Shown in pieces: positions 61,203 to 64,000 of a DNA stretch of 64,000 nt. Each line of letters starts with the position of its first letter. Positions within the stretch are counted from its first letter, which is position 1. This DNA comes from Mesorhizobium_G sp049840935 (GTDB taxonomy: Bacteria; Pseudomonadota; Alphaproteobacteria; Rhizobiales; Rhizobiaceae). The stretch covers positions 1 to 64,000 of the forward strand of contig JASGJA010000018.1 of the NCBI GenBank assembly GCA_049840935.1, given 5' to 3'. Position numbers and translations under genes: made by a program. The notes below the pieces were generated by a model. It was not told the DNA's origin, did no database searches, and saw nothing but the letters and a program-made list of their open reading frames with translations.

Positions 61203-62174
61203 CCGCAGCGCCATATCCAACTGTTCGAGCGAGGTCGCGCCAACGATGTTGGACGCGACAAACGGTCTATTATGCACGAATGCGTTTGCGAAAAGCGCCG
61301 GCTCCATGCCGAAGCTGCGCGCCAACTCATTGTATTCCAACTGCGTTTCGGCGGCATTCGGTGTTTCGTAGCGCTGGCCGCGATTGAAAAGCTGCGAACG
61401 TGAGCCCTGTGGGCGCGCACCGTGATCGTATTTGCCGGTGAGGTAACCCTGCGCGACAGGCGAGTATGCAAGCAAGCTGACATCTTCACGGTCGCTGACT
61501 TCCGCCAAATTCACCTCGAACGTGCGATTAACCAGATTATATGCATTTTGCAGCGTTGCGACACGCGGACCGACACCTTTGTCGCTCTCCGCAATGTAGC
61601 GCATGACACCCCACGAGCTTTCATTCGAAACGCCGAAATGGCGGATCTTGCCCGCCTTCACCAACTCATCGAATACGGCGAGCGTTTCCGCAATTGGCGT
61701 TTCGTCCGCGTCTCGCGGCATGGGCCATTGCGTTACGCGTGTCGGGTTTGAGCCCCAAGGCACTCGGCGCTCCGGAAAATGAATCTGATAGAGATCGATG
61801 TAATCGGTCTGGAGACGGCGCAGCGACTTTTCGATTGCGTCCATGATGTCTGCCCGCACGAGACGCGAGGGACGCCCGTCGCGGTACCAGTCATTTTGGG
61901 TTCGGCCAATGACCTTGGTCGCAACAATGACGTTGTCGCGGTTTTTCCGGTTCTTCAGCCAGTTGCCGACGCAGGTTTCCGTTCGCCCTTGTGTCTCGGC
62001 CTTGGGCGGTATCGAGTACATTTCGGCGGTATCAAGAAAATTGACGCCGCGCCCGAACGCCATATCAAGCTGCGCGTGACCTTCGGCTTCCGTGTTTTGC
62101 TGGCCCCACGTCATCGTGCCAAGGCAGGTTTGCGACACAATGAGGTCGGTGCGTCCAAGCTGGCGCATTTTCAT
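61122..62174 (-). CDS. Aldo/keto reductase (Tas-like)
   Basis: A 350-residue NADP(H)-dependent aldo/keto reductase of the Tas/YghZ-like group. The TIM-barrel start is MRQLGRTDLIVSQTCLGTMT. The catalytic tetrad falls in NFLDTAEMYSIPP (Asp and Tyr), IVATKVIGRTQ (Lys) and YIDLYQIHFPERR (His). The cofactor end includes LLAYSPVAQGYLTGKYDHGA and SNIVGATSLEQLDMAL. ATG 62174 is chosen. It converges on the truncated membrane gene, overlapping its 3' end. Substrate not known. Confidence 0.93.
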   Translation of the reverse strand: MKMRQLGRTDLIVSQTCLGTMTWGQQNTEAEGHAQLDMAFGRGVNFLDTAEMYSIPPKAETQGRTETCVGNWLKNRKNRDNVIVATKVIGRTQNDWYRDGRPSRLVRADIMDAIEKSLRRLQTDYIDLYQIHFPERRVPWGSNPTRVTQWPMPRDADETPIAETLAVFDELVKAGKIRHFGVSNESSWGVMRYIAESDKGVGPRVATLQNAYNLVNRTFEVNLAEVSDREDVSLLAYSPVAQGYLTGKYDHGARPQGSRSQLFNRGQRYETPNAAETQLEYNELARSFGMEPALFANAFVHNRPFVASNIVGATSLEQLDMALRSAEVDWTDEMQAAVDAIHQRCGNPCP

Positions 62175-62293
62175 GTGAGAATCTCCGCGCTGAAAGACCA
62201 TGGAGTAAGACCTGCGCGGGCGTGGCGCAAGCGTCACCGCCCTGCCACTTTTGTCCTGTCCTATAACGGCGCGGTCATTGCGGAGGGTCGCTG

Positions 62294-63339
62294 ATGAAAA
62301 ACCTATTGCTGGGTATATGCGGGCTGGCGGCGCTGCCGTCTGTCAGCTTTGCGCAGGAAGCGTCCTATGTGGACGACCGCTCCAGTGCGTCGGCTATCGT
62401 GCGCTCGCTTTACAACGCGGTGAACCGCAAGGAATATGCGCGAGCATGGTCCTATTACGGCGATCAGAAGCCAGCCAAAAACCTTGAGGAATTCGCCAAG
62501 GGCTACAAGGATACGGCGAGCATCAAGCTGGCGTTCGGCAGAACGGAAAGCGAAGGCGCGGCGGGTAGCATTTTCTACAATCTGCCAGTGGCTATCGAGG
62601 CGTTTGCAGCGGACGGCTCATCGAAAGTGTTCGGCGGCTGCTATACGGGGCGGCTGGTCAACCCGCAGATACAGGACGCGAACTTCACGCCGTTGCATAT
62701 CGAAAAGGGCTCGCTGAAACCCTCGGACAAGAGTTTGCAGGAGGCAGTTCCCGCGAATTGCGGCGGAGCCGAGCCGCAGGGCGACGATGCGCTTCTCGCG
62801 CAGGCCAAGAACGCGTTTATCGCTGCGAATGCGCCCACCTGCGACCAGATCGATACGGAGACCGGACTGCCGCAGGAGGGCGTTCAGGACTACACGATCA
62901 AGTACAAGGAAGAAGTCGAACTTCTGACAGCGACCCGGAGCGCGTGGCGCGGTTGATCGGATTTCCCTGCATAATGGGCGCGTATAATCTCTCGACGATC
63001 TACTATCAGTAGGATGAGTTGAACGGCTTGCGGCAATTGAGTTTCGCGACGCCCACAATGGATATTTCCTATGAAGAGGATGGCAATAACGAAAGCCCCG
63101 TGCATTCGATTACCGTGAACGGTTTCGAAGCAGCGGACCAACTGGTGAACCCAGAGTTCGACGCCAATACGCATACGCTGACATCATTCGCGAAATGGCG
63201 GGGCGTTGGCGATGCTTCCGCGAATGGCACATGGGCGTTCAAGAACGGTCGGTTTGTGCTGGTCAAATACGATGTCGATGCCAGTTATGACGGCGAGATC
63301 AATCCGCAGACGGTCGTTGACTACGACAGTCCGCCCTAG
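62294..63339 (+). CDS. DUF1176-like secreted protein, broken frame
   Basis: A secreted protein with a signal peptide (MKNLLLGICGLAALPSVSFA, cleavage after FA). The first frame gives 220 residues (ASAIVRSLYNAVNRKEYARA, GGCYTGRLVNPQIQDANFTP) and stops at 62956 after a shift near 62940. Another frame continues FPCIMGAYNLSTIYYQ, then a TAG at 63010, then DELNGLRQLSFATPTMDISY and a C-terminal DUF1176-like part (GRFVLVKYDVDASYDGEINP). The joined product would be about 348 residues. Both an indel and a stop codon are needed to explain the break, so either errors or early decay is possible. A good SD (GGAGGG) precedes the ATG. Confidence 0.78.
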
Positions 63340-64000
63340 GATTTGAGCATCCAGTTCAACACTTCACGCCAATCGGTCATGCGGATCGGCGTGCCGTGAG
63401 TTCCGCTCTCAAATCGCACGAAGCGCGTCGGGTAATTTCCTGATTTGCCACGCACTTTTCTGTAAAACGCCTCCTGTTTCTCGACGGAAAAAACAGTGTC
63501 GTGGCTGCCTTGGCCGAAGAAAACAGGAATCTTGCGCTTATAGGCGGGGCTTCTGAGGAAGCTGTCGTCCCAGAGCGAACCTAGCAGCAAAAGACCGCCA
63601 AGACGTTCGGCAACTTGCGGGTCTGCCGCAAGCTTCCAGCACAGCATTCCGCCCATCGAGCCACATGCGACAATGACCGGCGCGCCGGGTGACTGCGCAG
63701 AAAAATGCTCGATCAGAGCGGCAATTTGGGACGCGCCGCCATCGCCGAAATCAGTGAAATCCGGCGATAGATAGAGCCCGCCCGCCTTCGCAACGAGGTT
63801 TTTCACGCGGTTGAAATTGCCGCCGAAGGTGAAATCGTTGACGCCTTGAGAGCGACTGCCGCCCTGCCCGTGCAGGTAAAGCACGATCATCGACGCGCCT
63901 TGCTGCGTGCCGACGGCGACGAAGCGCTGTGTGCCGAGTTTCATTTCCTGCTGCTGGCTGCGCACGCCAAGCGAAATATATTGCTTGTGAACGCGACGCT
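63336..64000 (-). CDS. Alpha/beta hydrolase, partial at the window edge
   Basis: An alpha/beta-hydrolase of the phospholipase/carboxylesterase or dienelactone-like type; the 5' end is outside the window, since the frame stays open to 64000. It has IVLYLHGQGGSRSQG (oxyanion strand), the nucleophile elbow VACGSMGGMLCWKL (catalytic Ser in GSMGG), Asp in PVFFGQGSHDTVFSV and His in FESGTHGTPIRM. A GTG at 63965 could start a shorter form, but upstream text HKQYISLGVRSQQQ continues naturally. The stop lies next to that of the preceding convergent gene. Confidence 0.88.
   Translation of the reverse strand, partial: RRVHKQYISLGVRSQQQEMKLGTQRFVAVGTQQGASMIVLYLHGQGGSRSQGVNDFTFGGNFNRVKNLVAKAGGLYLSPDFTDFGDGGASQIAALIEHFSAQSPGAPVIVACGSMGGMLCWKLAADPQVAERLGGLLLLGSLWDDSFLRSPAYKRKIPVFFGQGSHDTVFSVEKQEAFYRKVRGKSGNYPTRFVRFESGTHGTPIRMTDWREVLNWMLKS

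Noticed and set aside
1..64000. CRISPR arrays, restriction or known phage-defence systems
   Set aside because: No regularly spaced repeats with spacers, no cas genes, and no defence gene cluster was seen. The only methyltransferase is solitary and broken.

Overview
The window joins DNA from two unrelated bacteria. Bases 1 to about 5,950 look actinobacterial and most resemble Gordonia or related Mycobacteriales. They hold the gyrB 3' end, gyrA, a DUF3566 membrane protein gene, a tRNA-Ile/tRNA-Ala pair and an MFS transporter gene. From about 5,950 to the end the DNA is alphaproteobacterial (Hyphomicrobiales, probably Phyllobacteriaceae- or Brucellaceae-like). It has the linkages tmk-holB-metG-tatD, dusB-ntrB-ntrC, a fused ispDF and pdhA-pdhB-pdhC-lpdA-lipA. 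The switch falls inside two genes at once: the MFS transporter, read rightward, and a conjugative lytic transglycosylase, read leftward, are both cut within the same ~20 bp. The simplest reading is a chimeric contig, not gene transfer.

Region 1 (1-5,950): gyrB, gyrA, DUF3566 and the MFS gene can be followed end to end only by changing frame many times, about once every 100-300 bp. The tRNA-Ile carries an unexpected CAT anticodon. A 35-bp near-perfect palindrome at the MFS start looks like a repressor operator.

Region 2 (about 5,950-16,460) is one end of a mobile element of the rhizobial integrative and conjugative type. On the minus strand are a truncated lytic transglycosylase, DUF736, the TraF-type S26 peptidase, DUF2840, the replication initiator RepA, an AlpA-like HTH protein, a DUF6499-DUF2285 regulator and a small conserved protein. 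On the plus strand are an XRE regulator, a winged-helix antitoxin-like protein and a large serine recombinase. A DNA methyltransferase gene here is split by a 1.3-kb IS5-family insertion with a 4-bp target duplication. The recombinase reading frame runs into the 3' end of a tRNA-Ser(TGA) gene, so the element most likely sits in that tRNA. A ParA gene, usual between repA and the DUF2840 gene in this module, is not seen.

Region 3 (16,460-64,000) is chromosomal backbone: cell-envelope genes (RlpA-like lipoprotein, DacF-like carboxypeptidase), DNA replication and translation genes (tmk, holB, metG, rarA), protein quality control (DegQ-type protease), DksA, a YcjX/YcjF pair, a CPA2 antiporter, nitrogen control (ntrBC), isoprenoid synthesis (ispDF), the pyruvate dehydrogenase operon with lipoate synthase, divIC, enolase, kdsA, an Lrp regulator, a sensor histidine kinase, cobT and several small stress or secreted proteins.

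Many genes that should be intact (gyrA, metG, pdhC, kdsA, lipA, dusB, cobT and others) carry one-base frameshifts, often one extra G or C. These are most likely sequence errors, not decay. The spans given for such genes cover the whole gene as reconstructed across frames. A few disruptions look genuine: the IS-split methyltransferase and a LysE-family remnant with an internal deletion. No CRISPR array, rRNA or prophage was seen.
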